DNA of 64,000 bases from Lophius americanus (lineage: Eukaryota > Chordata > Actinopteri > Lophiiformes > Lophiidae): contig JBBDHG010000004.1 in assembly GCA_037951165.1 (NCBI GenBank), positions 3,358,001-3,422,000 on the forward strand, written 5' to 3'. Each line of letters begins with the position of its first letter. The first letter of the stretch is position 1. A program made the translations under genes and the position numbers. Below the pieces are notes generated by a model. It saw only the letters and a program-made list of their open reading frames with translations, was not told the origin of the DNA and did not search any database. This document shows positions 38,501 to 64,000 of this stretch, one piece after another.

Positions 38501-38797
38501 TCTTTATTTCATCACAGGTTCGGTCTTCATGAGGAACCCCACTGAGTACCAGCCAGTGGTAAGTCTGGAGTCTGGGCAACAAGAACAACTTAAACACTAC
38601 ACACAGAATGTGTGTGTTTGTACTCAGAATGTCTTATTTCACTACTGCCCAGCTGTTTAAGACATCAAACTTCAACAGTCTTATGAATGATGTGAAACAG
38701 ACAGTGAAAGAGAGAAAGAATCCACAAGACAGAAGCAGTAAAATATCCATACTCACATGGAGCTATCCAGAGACAACTTTCTGCCCTTCAGACTCAT
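32472..38797 (-). CDS. GRAM domain-containing membrane protein, GRAMD2A/2B-like (ten coding exons, 309 aa)
   Basis: Exons 38757-38797, 38038-38178, 37891-37933, 36014-36086, 35693-35796, 35360-35449, 34615-34686, 34473-34535, 34174-34361 and 32472-32586 join with matching phases into 309 codons plus TGA. The ATG at 38795-38797 has an excellent context (ACCGCCATGA). The N-terminal third is basic and Ser-rich (RRFSFKKSTRSTS). The GRAM domain spans about residues 78-185, with FTCALQKEVLYHGKLFVSEN followed by HVCFNSSVLLKDTKV, close to GRAMD2B as I remember it. One hydrophobic segment at about 263-285 (FYLFMVLMVLLLLTSGYIGL) is followed by a short helix (RIKALEEQLSAL). The VASt domain of GRAMD1 proteins is absent. 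GRAMD2 proteins sit in the ER membrane and bind phosphoinositides at ER-plasma membrane contacts; that role is assumed from the family. It is tail-to-tail with abhd17a. The exact paralogue is uncertain. Confidence 0.88.
34174..34361 (-). CDS. Exon encoding acidic linker and start of membrane segment
   Basis: The 188-nt exon encodes ASSCSSFEDSFECDLSRENG, an acidic serine-rich stretch, then WRIMEKVTPFF and FHLLFYLFMVL, where the C-terminal membrane segment begins. The donor is GTGTT|gtgagt. Confidence 0.88.
35360..36086 (-). CDS. Exons encoding the GRAM domain core
   Basis: Three exons (36014-36086, 35693-35796, 35360-35449) encode SFIKHSKIFHKLFQEIPEEE, the FTCALQKEVLYHGKLFVSEN core, and VMIPVANVTKVKKQNSALSM. 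They form the first six or seven strands of the PH-like GRAM fold. Junctions are phase 1 and phase 0. Confidence 0.88.
36480..37400 (-). mobile_element. Degenerate Tc1-like DNA transposon in an intron
   Basis: Read on the minus strand, the segment retains scattered Tc1 transposase features: KVIEIHQSGK near 37266-37295 (start of the DNA-binding part) and a region near 36660-36700 matching the 'SPDLNPIE' end (plus strand gggattcaggcctggacttt). Many indels and stops are present. It sits in the GRAM-gene intron 36087-37890, in the same orientation as the gene. Terminal repeats could not be defined. Confidence 0.65.
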
Positions 38798-39369
38798 GGC
38801 GGTGCCCCCTCCTTCACTTTCTTACATGCAGAGAGAAAATAGATCTTGAATTCCTCAGGATTACAAAGTCAGTGACACACCGTGTTTCTTTTTGCTTCTC
38901 TTCCAGTAAATCACTCTTCGGCGAGAAGAGGCCGATTGCTTTCTCTATTTGCTTCTGCAATATCGACCAATCAGTGGTGAGAGGAGGGAATCTTCAGACG
39001 AAGTGAAGCCATTAGTGAAAGCAGGAATGCAGAAAGTCCTTCGCTGTGGGTGGAATGACGTGACATTGTGACAGACGTGTGAGCAAGCACCGGTACGGAC
39101 ATGATTCTAAGGCATAGAACAATATGCCTTTGAAAAATGTCCCTGAAAGCCCCACTTACAAAACGGCAAGGTGTTTGAGAATGATGTAGACATATCTTGT
39201 CTTCCGATCATTTGAGGGGAATAAATTAACCCGAGGGGTCTCCGTGGTCTTTCTTAGATATATGGGTTTATTACGGACCTGTTCGCCTATAACAGAGAAG
39301 AACCCAGCGTGCTCAGGTGCGAGTCTCAGCCCAGAAAACTTGCCATTCTGATCAAGCAGTACCATTATA

Positions 39370-39640
39370 TGTTTAGACTGTCAGGGTCTTGCGTCCTGAA
39401 CGGTGCCAGACAAAACAGAATCAGAAGAACCCTTTCCTGTACGCAGAATATACGCTGGTTTAGGGCATGACAGTCGGGGGGTCAGCGTCAGCCGGGGTAA
39501 ATGGCCGGTGCCCCCACATAAGCCCAACAGGATCTGGACCTCGGGACCGCGGTCACACAGCGCCCCACTCGTGAGAGCGCGCGCGCTAGAGAGGCAGAGA
39601 AAGCGCACGAGACAGAGAAAGAGCGCGCGAAAGATAGAAC
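39370..39640. promoter_or_regulatory. CpG-dense patch, candidate promoter or solo LTR
   Basis: Locally rich in CG dinucleotides (ggaccgcggtcacacagcgc, gagagcgcgcgcgc), unlike the AT-rich surroundings. It lies about 0.6-0.85 kb upstream of the GRAM-gene start codon. Adjoining sequence at 39160-39360 has on the minus strand ccgtaataaaccca, as in an LTR poly-A region. Promoter CpG island and degraded LTR are both possible. Confidence 0.4.
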
Positions 39641-40483
39641 GAGATGCAGAGCGTCACATACAGGTATGTTACGATAAAAGTCTAAAAGTTAAATTATTTG
39701 AAAAACTCAGCTCAGGTTCAATCACCAACTTACTAAATTCTGCTAAGGACACCATTTTGGCTAGGGAAGGCCCTGCTTCAGAAATGTTGTGGGGCAAAGG
39801 GAGAATTTTCATTTTCCTATCAGAGAACTTTGAGGCAGACTGTACTGTTTGCACCAGCAACCTGCTGAGCCTGAAGAGATAGAGATCAGGGAATAACTGT
39901 TGGCCAAAAGAGCAAATACTTAACATGGCACTAAGTTGCTGCTCCAAAAAGCATTTTCATTTCTTCATGACATAAACTTATTCAGGGATTCCTTTCGTCT
40001 TCAGTTGAGAACAGAATTAGTTAGAGCTTTGTCAACTACTCCTTCATTTGTACACTCAGGACTCTTGTGCATGCACAGGAATTAATTGACAAATGATCAT
40101 CACGTTATTTGTCAAACAAATACAGCAAACAGGAAAGAAACAACTATTTTAGTCAATCCAGCTGGGTTTTGATGCGGGAGATAAATTTGGACTGGATACT
40201 GTGGGATTGATCAAGCGTCTTCTACCTTGAAACGGACAGCTCTGAGGAAGCAGAAATATGAAAGATATGTGTGTGGCTCATTAGAATGAAGAACTTCTCA
40301 TATTCTCCTTCTGTACAACACGATACACTAAATGAAAAATTGTGGTTTCCATGAAATGGCACTACAAAACAGAGATTGTCAAAAATGGGAATAGTTATTT
40401 AATTTTGAGGAAAATACGAGTTTTCAAACCTTTTAAAAGCCTGAAAAAGAAGTTAATTTGGACTTAACTATACTTAACTATAT

Positions 40484-40905
40484 GTCTTTGTACAGTGGAA
40501 TGTTGGTCCACTCCTCTTCAATGATTGTGCAAAATTTACAGGTCTGGAACACAATGTGGCCCTCTTCAATCTAGAGCATCTAAAATATGCCCAATCAGTG
40601 ACGTGTCAGGTGAGTCTGAACGCCATGCGTGAACAATGTGCGTGTCCTTGAAATATGGGGCTACAATGCTACACATGCTCACTCACTCACTCAGGTCAGA
40701 AATTAGTACTTGTCCACTCAAGACAGTAATGACAACAACTGTGGTCAGATAGAGACACTGATAGGATGTTAAGTTGAATTCTGTGAGACAACATTGTAGC
40801 TTTTTGTAGGTGACAAAAGTTGTGACATGTGTGACATTGCTGTTTGTGAAAAAACTGCCGATTTGGGACTGGCCTTTTAATGTGACCTGTGACCTTTCAG
40901 TCTAT
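40484..40905. mobile_element. Internally deleted Tc1-like element remnant
   Basis: The left part (ggtccactcctcttcaatga; atgcccaatcagtgacgtgt) resembles the reverse strand of a common fish Tc1-like transposase gene at its 'HSLSGHV...' region. The right part (actggccttttaatgtgacc) resembles its other end. Most of the coding part is missing, so it looks like a MITE-like deletion copy. Confidence 0.5.
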
Positions 40906-41447
40906 TCAGCAAAAAGAAAGGCTGCAGAACCAACCAAAATTGCTCTTATGTGAGTTAAAATAAATAACAGTAATAATAATATATAAATAAATTACACAGT
41001 AACAAAAGTAAATAAAAAATAGTAAATAAGAAAAATGAATGAATGAACGAATGAATAATAAATGAATAAGCGCTATTTAAACAGGAAGATTGGTTGTAAG
41101 TAGTTTATTTATCATTTCACTATTTCATTCACCATGCTGTATCTCATTGTGCTTCAAGAAATATTAGAAGACATCCCAGATTTTGCACAATCTTACCAAG
41201 CTTATTTTTTTTATGAAATAGCTGAACTTTTCTCGATCGAAGTGGACGGTCATTCTTTTCAGCCATTGGGAAACTCCATACATTTCAAATTTCTTCAAAG
41301 ACAGCACATTGTTTAGTCTCCAAAAAAGACATTGGAGGCTAAAAAGTGAGTAAAAATCCCATAAGGTTGGTTATTTACAATGTCAACTGAATAAATAAAT
41401 AAGATTGCATATTTTAGGCTTAAAAGTTACTTCCTTTTCGATTATCT

Positions 41448-41536
41448 GTTAGCTGGGATAGGCTCCAGCCCCCGCGACCCTGAGCAGGATAAACGTATAC
41501 AGATAATGAATGAATGAATGAATGAATGAATGAATG
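41448..41536 (+). mobile_element. 3' tail of a 5'-truncated LINE with (GAAT)n end
   Basis: The segment tgggataggctccagccccc, then gcgaccctgagcaggataaa, ends in seven or so AATG units (41508-41536). This is the standard 3' end of fish L2/CR1-like elements. The stretch cccccgcgaccc...ggataa is shared with the 3' end of the LINE at 53.2 kb. Confidence 0.7.
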
Positions 41537-42027
41537 GCTGGTTAGTTTTATCGAACACTTCATGGTTTGTTGATTGAATAGTTAAATGAAGAATGGAGAT
41601 ACATTTTTTTCAAATCCAACTTCACCTTAGAGGCAGAAAGTGGTTTGCAAGAACGGCTTGCTCTAACCTCAGTCTACAAACATTTGAAGGAAACAAAGGG
41701 ATGAAATTATTAAATAGCCAACAGAGTCTGTTTTCACACCGTTAATGACTGTAATGCCAATCTAGAGAGCTCAGTTTGTTTGCAGTAACAGCAGTCCAAG
41801 GTTACCCTGACTTTCACTTTTGTTTGTTGTATCACCAAGCAAGGTGAGGGAAAATAACCCACGGCTTAAAAAACAAATACTTCAATAAACGGGTGTGTGA
41901 GATGGATTTCATTATGAAGGGCTCTTAAACTGCAGATGATTGTGTAAAGTTACCAGCTGGCTTGTCTCAGCACATCTCCAAAAGAAAAAACTGCAGGTAA
42001 GATACACGAAAGCATTCAAATACTCAC

Positions 42028-42157
42028 ACATGAATGATCCTGTGACGGTCAGAACAATGCTACCAAAAGCCGTGATGAAAGTTATGTGTATGAAAAGATG
42101 ATTGGCTTTCAGACAGATTACCAGGAAGTAGTTGGTCAAAGGATAATCCCACTCAGT
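42028..42157 (-). CDS. Candidate exon of an unrecognised membrane protein
   Basis: An open 130-nt segment is bounded by acceptor gtcactacag and donor T|gtgagt. It encodes TEWDYPLTNYFLVICLKANH, then LFIHITFITAFGSIVLTVTG, which looks like one or two membrane helices. Its 5' end is in phase with the candidate exon at 42243-42285. I do not recognise the family. It could be an unannotated minus-strand gene between the GRAM gene and ptprs, a lineage-specific gene, or a relic. Confidence 0.35.
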
Positions 42158-42242
42158 CTGTAGTGACAATGCAGGCAGTAACACTCAGGTTCAGCGACTC
42201 TTCATATCTGCAAACAGATCACTTGAAACCATGGGGACGAAC

Positions 42243-42285
42243 CTGCTGCATGTGATCTTTATGCAGGAAATGGTCTCTTCTATAT
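42243..42285 (-). CDS. Candidate small exon upstream of the membrane exon
   Basis: A 43-nt segment lies between acceptor cttcattccag and a weaker donor CAG|gttcgt. It encodes YRRDHFLHKDHMQQ and ends in phase 0, which matches the start of the 42028-42157 segment. The pairing is suggestive only. Confidence 0.25.
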
Positions 42286-42379
42286 CTGGAATGAAGAAAT
42301 GTCAAACAGAGCTGTGCGGAGATCAGATGTGTGTATGATTAAATGTACAGTTAATTACACCAGGGTCATTCCTGTGTTC

Positions 42380-43200
42380 TTTAGGTCCAGTAATCCCATA
42401 TGGGAGCGTAACAGAACATGATAAAAGGCTCCATATTGATATGCCGCAGACTCTGGACTATTTACCAGCTTTTGAGTCCATCTCTCACACCATCTTCATA
42501 GACAGATTAACTACCGTTGGTTTTCCAGGCACCCGTCTGTAGTGGCTCAGGTCATATCTCTACAGCCGCATTTGGTTTGTATAACTTAAGACCTTCAGAT
42601 CACTGCAATCCCCAGACACTGCCAGAGTTCCTCAGGGCTCTGTTTTGGATCCACTCCTCTTCATCATCTACCTCCTACCACTCAGCCATATTTAATGAAA
42701 TTTGGTTTTCACTTTTTCCTGCTACATGCATTACACCCAGCTCTATCTGACCTCCAAACCGAACAAAACCCCTCCACCAACTTCCTTCTCTGACTATCTC
42801 CTGGAAATCAAAAACTGGTTATCTCATAACTTTCTCAAACTCAACAGCAATAACACGTAGGTTCTCCTCGTTGGAACCAAAACCATTCTGGCCAAATCTG
42901 ACTGCTTTTCAATCACAATTAACGCCCTGGTCACCTACCCTTCTGATTACTGCAATTCGCCCCAATCTGGTCTTCCGCTCAAGCTCCTCTGTAAACTCCA
43001 GTTGGTCCAGAACCCCGCTGTCCGCATCATTACCAGAACTCCTTTCATAGAACACATCACCCGTACTCCTGCAACTTCACTGGCTACCTATCAAAAGCTG
43101 CATTGACTATAAGTCTCTCCATCACCTCGCACCTCCGTACCTCTCTGCCCTCCTGCATCACCCACACGCCCTGCTCTTCTCTCTTCCTCCTCTTTGCTTC
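42380..43200 (+). mobile_element. Degenerate CR1/Rex1-like LINE reverse-transcriptase fragment
   Basis: Broken frames contain SHTIFIDRLTTVGFPGT (about 42487-42535), PQGSVLDPLLFIIYLLPLSH (about 42632-42690) and YCNSPQSGLPLKLLCKLQLV followed by QNPAVRIITRTPFIEHIT (about 42948-43060). These are the ordered motifs of the CR1/Rex1-type reverse transcriptase. Frameshifts and stops make it inactive. Confidence 0.75.
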
Positions 43201-43299
43201 TCACTACCCATCTCCAACTAAAGATGTAAGGAGTAACGCTGCTCTTCATCTGCACCATATGTCTAATGCATATTTTCTACACGTGACTGATCAAAAGAA

Positions 43300-46200
43300 A
43301 AGAGTAGAGAGGAGTTTGCACATATGTTTCATCATTCTATATTTTTTCCCTTACCTGATCACTTATATCAATTAAAATGTTCCTACTTGACAAAAGTCTA
43401 GAAAGGTAATAGATGGACATTTTTTGTACAGTAAACATGAATCTAATGCCAGACATCCTCGCTCTATCTATTTGCAATCACTTCCAAAACTCACTAAAAA
43501 ATAATGAGTGTTGTCACATGTAGGTCAATGCAGATCTTTGTCAGTATGTGTGTGTTCAGAGAGGCGGAGGTAGGTTCAATCCGGGTCAATCATGGAATTA
43601 AATGATATTGTTCCAGTGGCATTAATGTCATGGGTATATACTACTTGTATCGTCTCTATTCTCCTTCTCATTTGCGCAGGCGATTGTGTCCACTTATAAA
43701 AATGTTTAAGAAAACATAAGAAAGAAAACTTTTAATTTAAAAGTAAATTGTAAATGAGGAAAATATTATTTTTTCAGGGTTGGTGCTCGAAACATAAATG
43801 ACTGAAAGAAAAATAGGTGACCAACAACTCACACTATTCAAATATTATTGTTAATTGAGTGTCAACAAACATAAATACGTTAATGGTGTAAGTAACCCTC
43901 AATTATTTCCATTTCCATCCAATTAGTGACAGTTTATAGATCTCAGTCAACTAATTGCCATCACCTTGACTCTGTCTTATATCACTGTAGTGCTACAGCT
44001 GACGTGTAGATAATTTCGCATCATCTGAAGAACTTGTGTGAGGACTCTGATGTCCGAGAAGATGGAAATTTTATGACAGGGGAAAAGATTTTGGGCGCAG
44101 TTGATTCAAGGCCATCTCAGTTTAGACTTTGGCTCTATCTAGTGGATGACATGTGAACTACAGTAAACTTTCAAGAATGAAGAGGCTTGTGCTATATCCA
44201 TCATCCTGCTTTTAATACAAAGTCAAGATACAATATCTACATCCATGGTTTGAGAGGAAAGAACAGGTACGTAGGTGAGGGGGATGGCATCATTGAAGCT
44301 GGCCCTCTGCACATTTTCTGTTATGTTTCATGTGTAAGCTTTTTCTATTTTCAATATGGAAACAATAATCATTAGAAATCCAGGGAATAACATATTGTAT
44401 ATATGCCACACACTGTCAAGACTTTTAGACTACACATAGATTTCAATAGAATAATTTCACAACCTTTGAGTGTGTGTGTGTAGCTGGGCAATTCTGTCAA
44501 AAATACACTCACTACCATGTGCTTTCCAGCAAATTGAATACCAACAGATTAATTGAGGTGTTTAACCCACAGGCCTGTTCTAAATATATACTCTGACACC
44601 TTGACACCTATAGGGGTCACATGATCCGTCCACTGTTTATAAGGAGGTCAAGTGATGGGAGAGCTTCATCACCTTATACTAGGTCTGCCGCTAATGTACA
44701 TCTCTAGCTCACTAGTCCGACATCAGTTATCAGTATCAAATATTACCCTACACAGAGGGTGTACGTTTTAATAATAAAGCAAATTAAAAATGCACTAAAA
44801 CTGACCATTAAAAAAACAAAAACAAAACAAAACAAACACTGACAATATCATACTTAAACATTGGCTCGCCAAAGAAACAAGAAAACGACATCTTATTGGT
44901 TATAGTTGCTAGATATTCCAAATGAATACATAAAAAAAACATACATTGAAAGTAACAAAATATAATGATAAGTATCTTTGAAAATCATAAGAAATAAAAC
45001 ATGACAAAGTGAACGATAACAATAAGGCTTTTTGCGACGATAAGAACTACATCACATCCAATCCCACGTTAAATCTTGTGCTCAGACAAACGTAACGGCA
45101 CTGCAGAGGACTCTTTCGCTGGACTTTATCTACATAATTGGTGTAATTGCGCAAAATGTGTGACACGCTGGGACATCGTTGTGCTCTTCAATCATCACGT
45201 GGGACCGATTGTGATTATATGTCAAATCAAGAAAGGATTCATATTGATATAACCGCTTGTGCAATTTTACTGCGGACGACGAGGAGGACGAGGAGGGGAA
45301 GTCATTTGGTTGAGATGGTATGTTCTGTACAATGCAATCAAGGAAAAGAGAGGATTTGAATGATATTCATAGTGAGATGGGGCAGCTGGGAGGGAACTCA
45401 GCAATTTCACCACTTGTGCTGAACAATTCAAGATTCCTGTCATTAGTATCCACAAATAGTAAAATATGAATGATTTAACTGCAAAGCGGTGCAATTCAAG
45501 TAGGTACGCTTCAGAAGAGGAAGATGATTGGGAGACCGCTTTCATCCTCCATTTAAGATACTGTGTGATGATAAAAGTATAGGACATAACCCGTGAACAT
45601 TAAGCAGCTTTTTAACACACAAGGAATAAATCAGCATAAGCCAAAGATGTACGGTAAAAACAAAAATGATGGATGCAGAAACAACCTGAAAACTGCCATG
45701 AATTCAAGAAAGAAGCATGTGGAAGCTCATTTCTTACATTAGCATGTGAGCCATAGCTGAACTGAGACATCAAGAGGAGCCGAGCTGGAGGAAGATCAAG
45801 GACTGCGGCAGCAAATAGCAAGCAAGCTTTTAATGAATGAGGAATGTAATGGACAACAAATCTCATTTGGGGATTTCGTACTGATTCATGGCCGGCGTGT
45901 TAAGAGCGGCTGTCTCTGTGTAATGTTGGCTCTATTTGTAGGCAACAGTTAATTTTCACGTTGTATGGTGTCTGTTGGCACTGTGAGTTGGGTAAATGAG
46001 CATCCTCATGCTTGTCCAGCAGGCCTCGGAGAGGCGAGTCCACACTCTAAGCATCTGTGGAGGCGTTACCAAGTCATCTGCTTTAAAGTATAATCAATTA
46101 TATTCACGGACACAAAGAAATGTTCACCTTTGCACTTTGTAACCCCTTAGTACACCAATCCAATAGATACAAAGTTGAGGATAAAAAGCCCATGTAGGGT

Positions 46201-46641
46201 GCAGCAAATATCCAGGTTCTTTGTGTTTTTTTTCCCTTTTTGTTATTTTATACACATATAGTATCATAATTCCTTTTTCAGAAGTTGTTTGTATTTCACT
46301 GGTTCATATTGGAGATAGCTGACCACAACAAACATGTATTATACGTCCTTCACACTGGAACACTGAGGTAAGTACATGGATTACACATGGATAGTCTCCA
46401 CACCCACCAGCTCTTCAGGGAGACTCCCGATGAGTGCGGCTGCTGTTAAACACAGATTTGTTCTTCCCCATTCTGTAGTTGCTTTATGTCCTTGTCGGTG
46501 TAGAATCCATCTTTGAGTCTCGCTCCCCGCAAAAAAAAGGTTCAATGTTCATATTATTTCAGGCCCTCCTTCTTTTGTTTCGCTTGTTGGTTTGTTTGTG
46601 GACATCGAAGCAGAGAGATGGATTGATGGTGGTCTCTTCAC
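43300..46641. other. Intergenic DNA and probable ptprs 3' UTR
   Basis: No coding exon or transposon is recognised. The part next to 46641 is presumably the 3' UTR of ptprs, but I could not choose a polyadenylation site. Confidence 0.45.
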
Positions 46642-62469
<15,828 letters not shown>

Positions 62470-64000
62470 CTGGAGAATAGTAAGTGAAAATACATCGATA
62501 GGTAAGAAGGAAAATATGCAGATTTATTTACTGCATTGCTGATTGTATCATATTGTTCTAAAGATCTCGCCCCTCAACATTTCCATATTGTGAAAAGTTG
62601 AAAAATAAGCTTATTTATGTTTTTGCCGAAAGTAAGATCTTGATAGATATTTATTAAATACCTCTTTCATGAAGCACGTTGAATTGCTCTGTCTGAAAAC
62701 TGCTCAACAAATAAGCTTACCTTAGGAGGCTGTCCTTGTATTGAGTCTGAATGTTTGTCTTTAAGGTTAATCAACAAACATGTTATATCTAGTTTGTTCA
62801 AAGTTTGTCGAACAGTCATGTCCTCCCTTAGACACTTTATTCCCTGTTAAGTACCCCCATCCTCACAGATACCTCACTATGATGTTTTTTGTATTTCTGT
62901 TGCACATTGAAAAAGTAAAGACAACCATAATGCATATAGTAAACAAACATGTAAATATGTGAGGCAGACCCAACTCAGTTTTTATTGACCCTTTTGTGGG
63001 TATCTCAACCCTGAGGCTCTTTCCTGCATCGGTAGGTGGCAGGACTTAGTGGGAAAAAAGAGATAGCAAATCAAACTTTCCCTTTCTGTCTGTTCCTGGG
63101 AAGTATGTGCGAGTTTGTTTACACACATACACCAGACTTAAAGCTTTTTAATTATGGCCTCAGTTTGATCCCGCTAATTGATTATCAAGCTTCAGTTCAT
63201 TCAGGTGAGCAAATGGCCTTGTGAGACATTCAGCTTGTCAGAAAAAGAAAAAAGGATGTTCATTTGGACATTTTAATCTTGTTTTGCAACTCAGTGATTG
63301 CACATTGGTGTGGAGAAACAGAATCAAAGGAAGGCTGTCTATGTCTTTGCATGAAGCAGAAAAATGGTGAGAGTTCTTTGGCCTTTATTTAACAAAGTTC
63401 ACCATTTTCAGTGCATTGTTCATTACTTAAGTCAAGTTATAAGACATGACAGTCTGTGTGTGCGTGTGTGTGTACGACAAAGTCCAGTGACGGAAAAAGA
63501 GCCAGTGAGAACACATGAGATCAAGTGAGAGGATACTTCCCTCACAATAATCGTTCACTGCGGCAAATAGAAAGAAAAGAGCGACTTAAATTTAAAGATT
63601 AATTATAACAGTTGTGGCTTTTGCGTGCCTTGACCCCTCACCCCAAAATGTTTTCCTTTGTGCCTCCATGCACGTTAAAATGATAATAATAATTCAAATA
63701 ACAGATCAGTAGCAGATCTATTTTACATGTAAAAAGTTAAAAAATGTAATTTTCCAGGTTGTTGAGAGTTGGCTTATATTTTATTGTCTACGGGAAGTAA
63801 TTGTCCTTGAAACCTTCATAGAACAGCAAATTCTTTGTGAATTGATTAAAATTACACTGGTTGGTTCACTTCTTTTATATAAAGACTGAATGTTCAGATC
63901 CATCTAAATATTCAGTGTATTGTTCAGTTATACTCCATCAGAAGCCAGAAGGTGAACAGTTCCACTGTAGGAAGTAGAAGCAGGCTAATGCATAATACTA
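62470..64000 (-). other. ptprs intron reaching the right edge
   Basis: The next upstream exon is expected to encode a fibronectin strand with a conserved Trp and to end in phase 0. I could not find it before 64000. No transposon or RNA gene is recognised. Confidence 0.6.

Noticed and set aside
41134..41316. Minus-strand segment reading FEMYGVSQWLKRMTVHFDRE as a further exon of the 42-kb candidate gene
   Set aside because: Phase with the donor at 42028 could not be matched, and flanking splice sites are weak.
45961..46080. Possible minus-strand exon after a cctccacag acceptor
   Set aside because: The open frame is short and unmatched. More likely ptprs 3' UTR or intergenic DNA.
62729..62800. 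Possible ptprs exon ending DSIQGQPPK before a gtaagc donor
   Set aside because: Phase fits, but the expected fibronectin Trp and strand pattern are absent and no good acceptor is seen. Treated as chance.

Overview
The window is nuclear DNA from a vertebrate, most likely a ray-finned (teleost) fish. It has split genes with GT-AG introns, long AT-rich non-coding stretches, abundant CA/TA microsatellites, and several degraded transposons of kinds common in fish (Tc1-like, CR1/L2-like and RTE-like LINEs, a tRNA-derived SINE, a hAT-like MITE). There is no sign of operons, prokaryotic signals or CRISPR. All calls were made by reading the sequence and translating across splice sites by hand. Family names rest on remembered protein families, not on a database search.

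Four genes can be reconstructed. (1) 670-3234, minus strand: the first three coding exons of a class 6 semaphorin, best match sema6b. The gene runs off the left edge, and its untranslated first exon probably lies upstream, perhaps near 18.2 kb. (2) 19.5-30.3 kb, plus strand: a complete abhd17a-like gene (386 aa, four coding exons, two non-coding 5' exons, long 3' UTR). It encodes an S-depalmitoylase with an unusually long Gly/Ser tract after the N-terminal cysteine cluster. (3) 32472-38797, minus strand: a complete ten-exon gene for a 309-aa GRAM-domain protein with one C-terminal membrane segment (GRAMD2A/2B-like), tail-to-tail with abhd17a. (4) 46642-62469, minus strand: the 3' 18 coding exons (864 codons plus stop) of a LAR-type receptor tyrosine phosphatase, best match ptprs. 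These cover the last fibronectin-like region, transmembrane segment, juxtamembrane microexon, active D1 and inactive D2. The rest of its ectodomain lies beyond the right edge.

From memory, SEMA6B, ABHD17A and PTPRS all lie on human 19p13.3, so the window looks like a fish counterpart of that region. The genes do not form one pathway, but three are membrane-associated and two (sema6b, ptprs) act in axon guidance and synapse formation.

Region by region: 0.7-3.2 kb sema6b exons; 3.2-18.2 kb probable first intron of sema6b with LINE and SINE relics; 18.2-19.5 kb intergenic or promoter DNA with a hAT-like MITE; 19.5-30.7 kb abhd17a; 32.3-38.8 kb the GRAM gene with a dead Tc1 copy in an intron; 38.8-46.6 kb intergenic DNA with a CpG-dense patch, several transposon relics and two phase-compatible exon-like segments of an unrecognised membrane protein; 46.6-62.5 kb ptprs with a 2.4-kb LINE bounded by perfect 12-bp target-site duplications in the intron that splits the D1 active-site loop; 62.5-64.0 kb ptprs intron.

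I found no wholly new biological system. The most unusual signals are a 208-nt adenine-free TG repeat directly before a ptprs D2 splice acceptor, a 12-nt juxtamembrane microexon, a NAGNAG acceptor inside D1, the abhd17a glycine expansion, and the unidentified exon pair at 42.0-42.3 kb.
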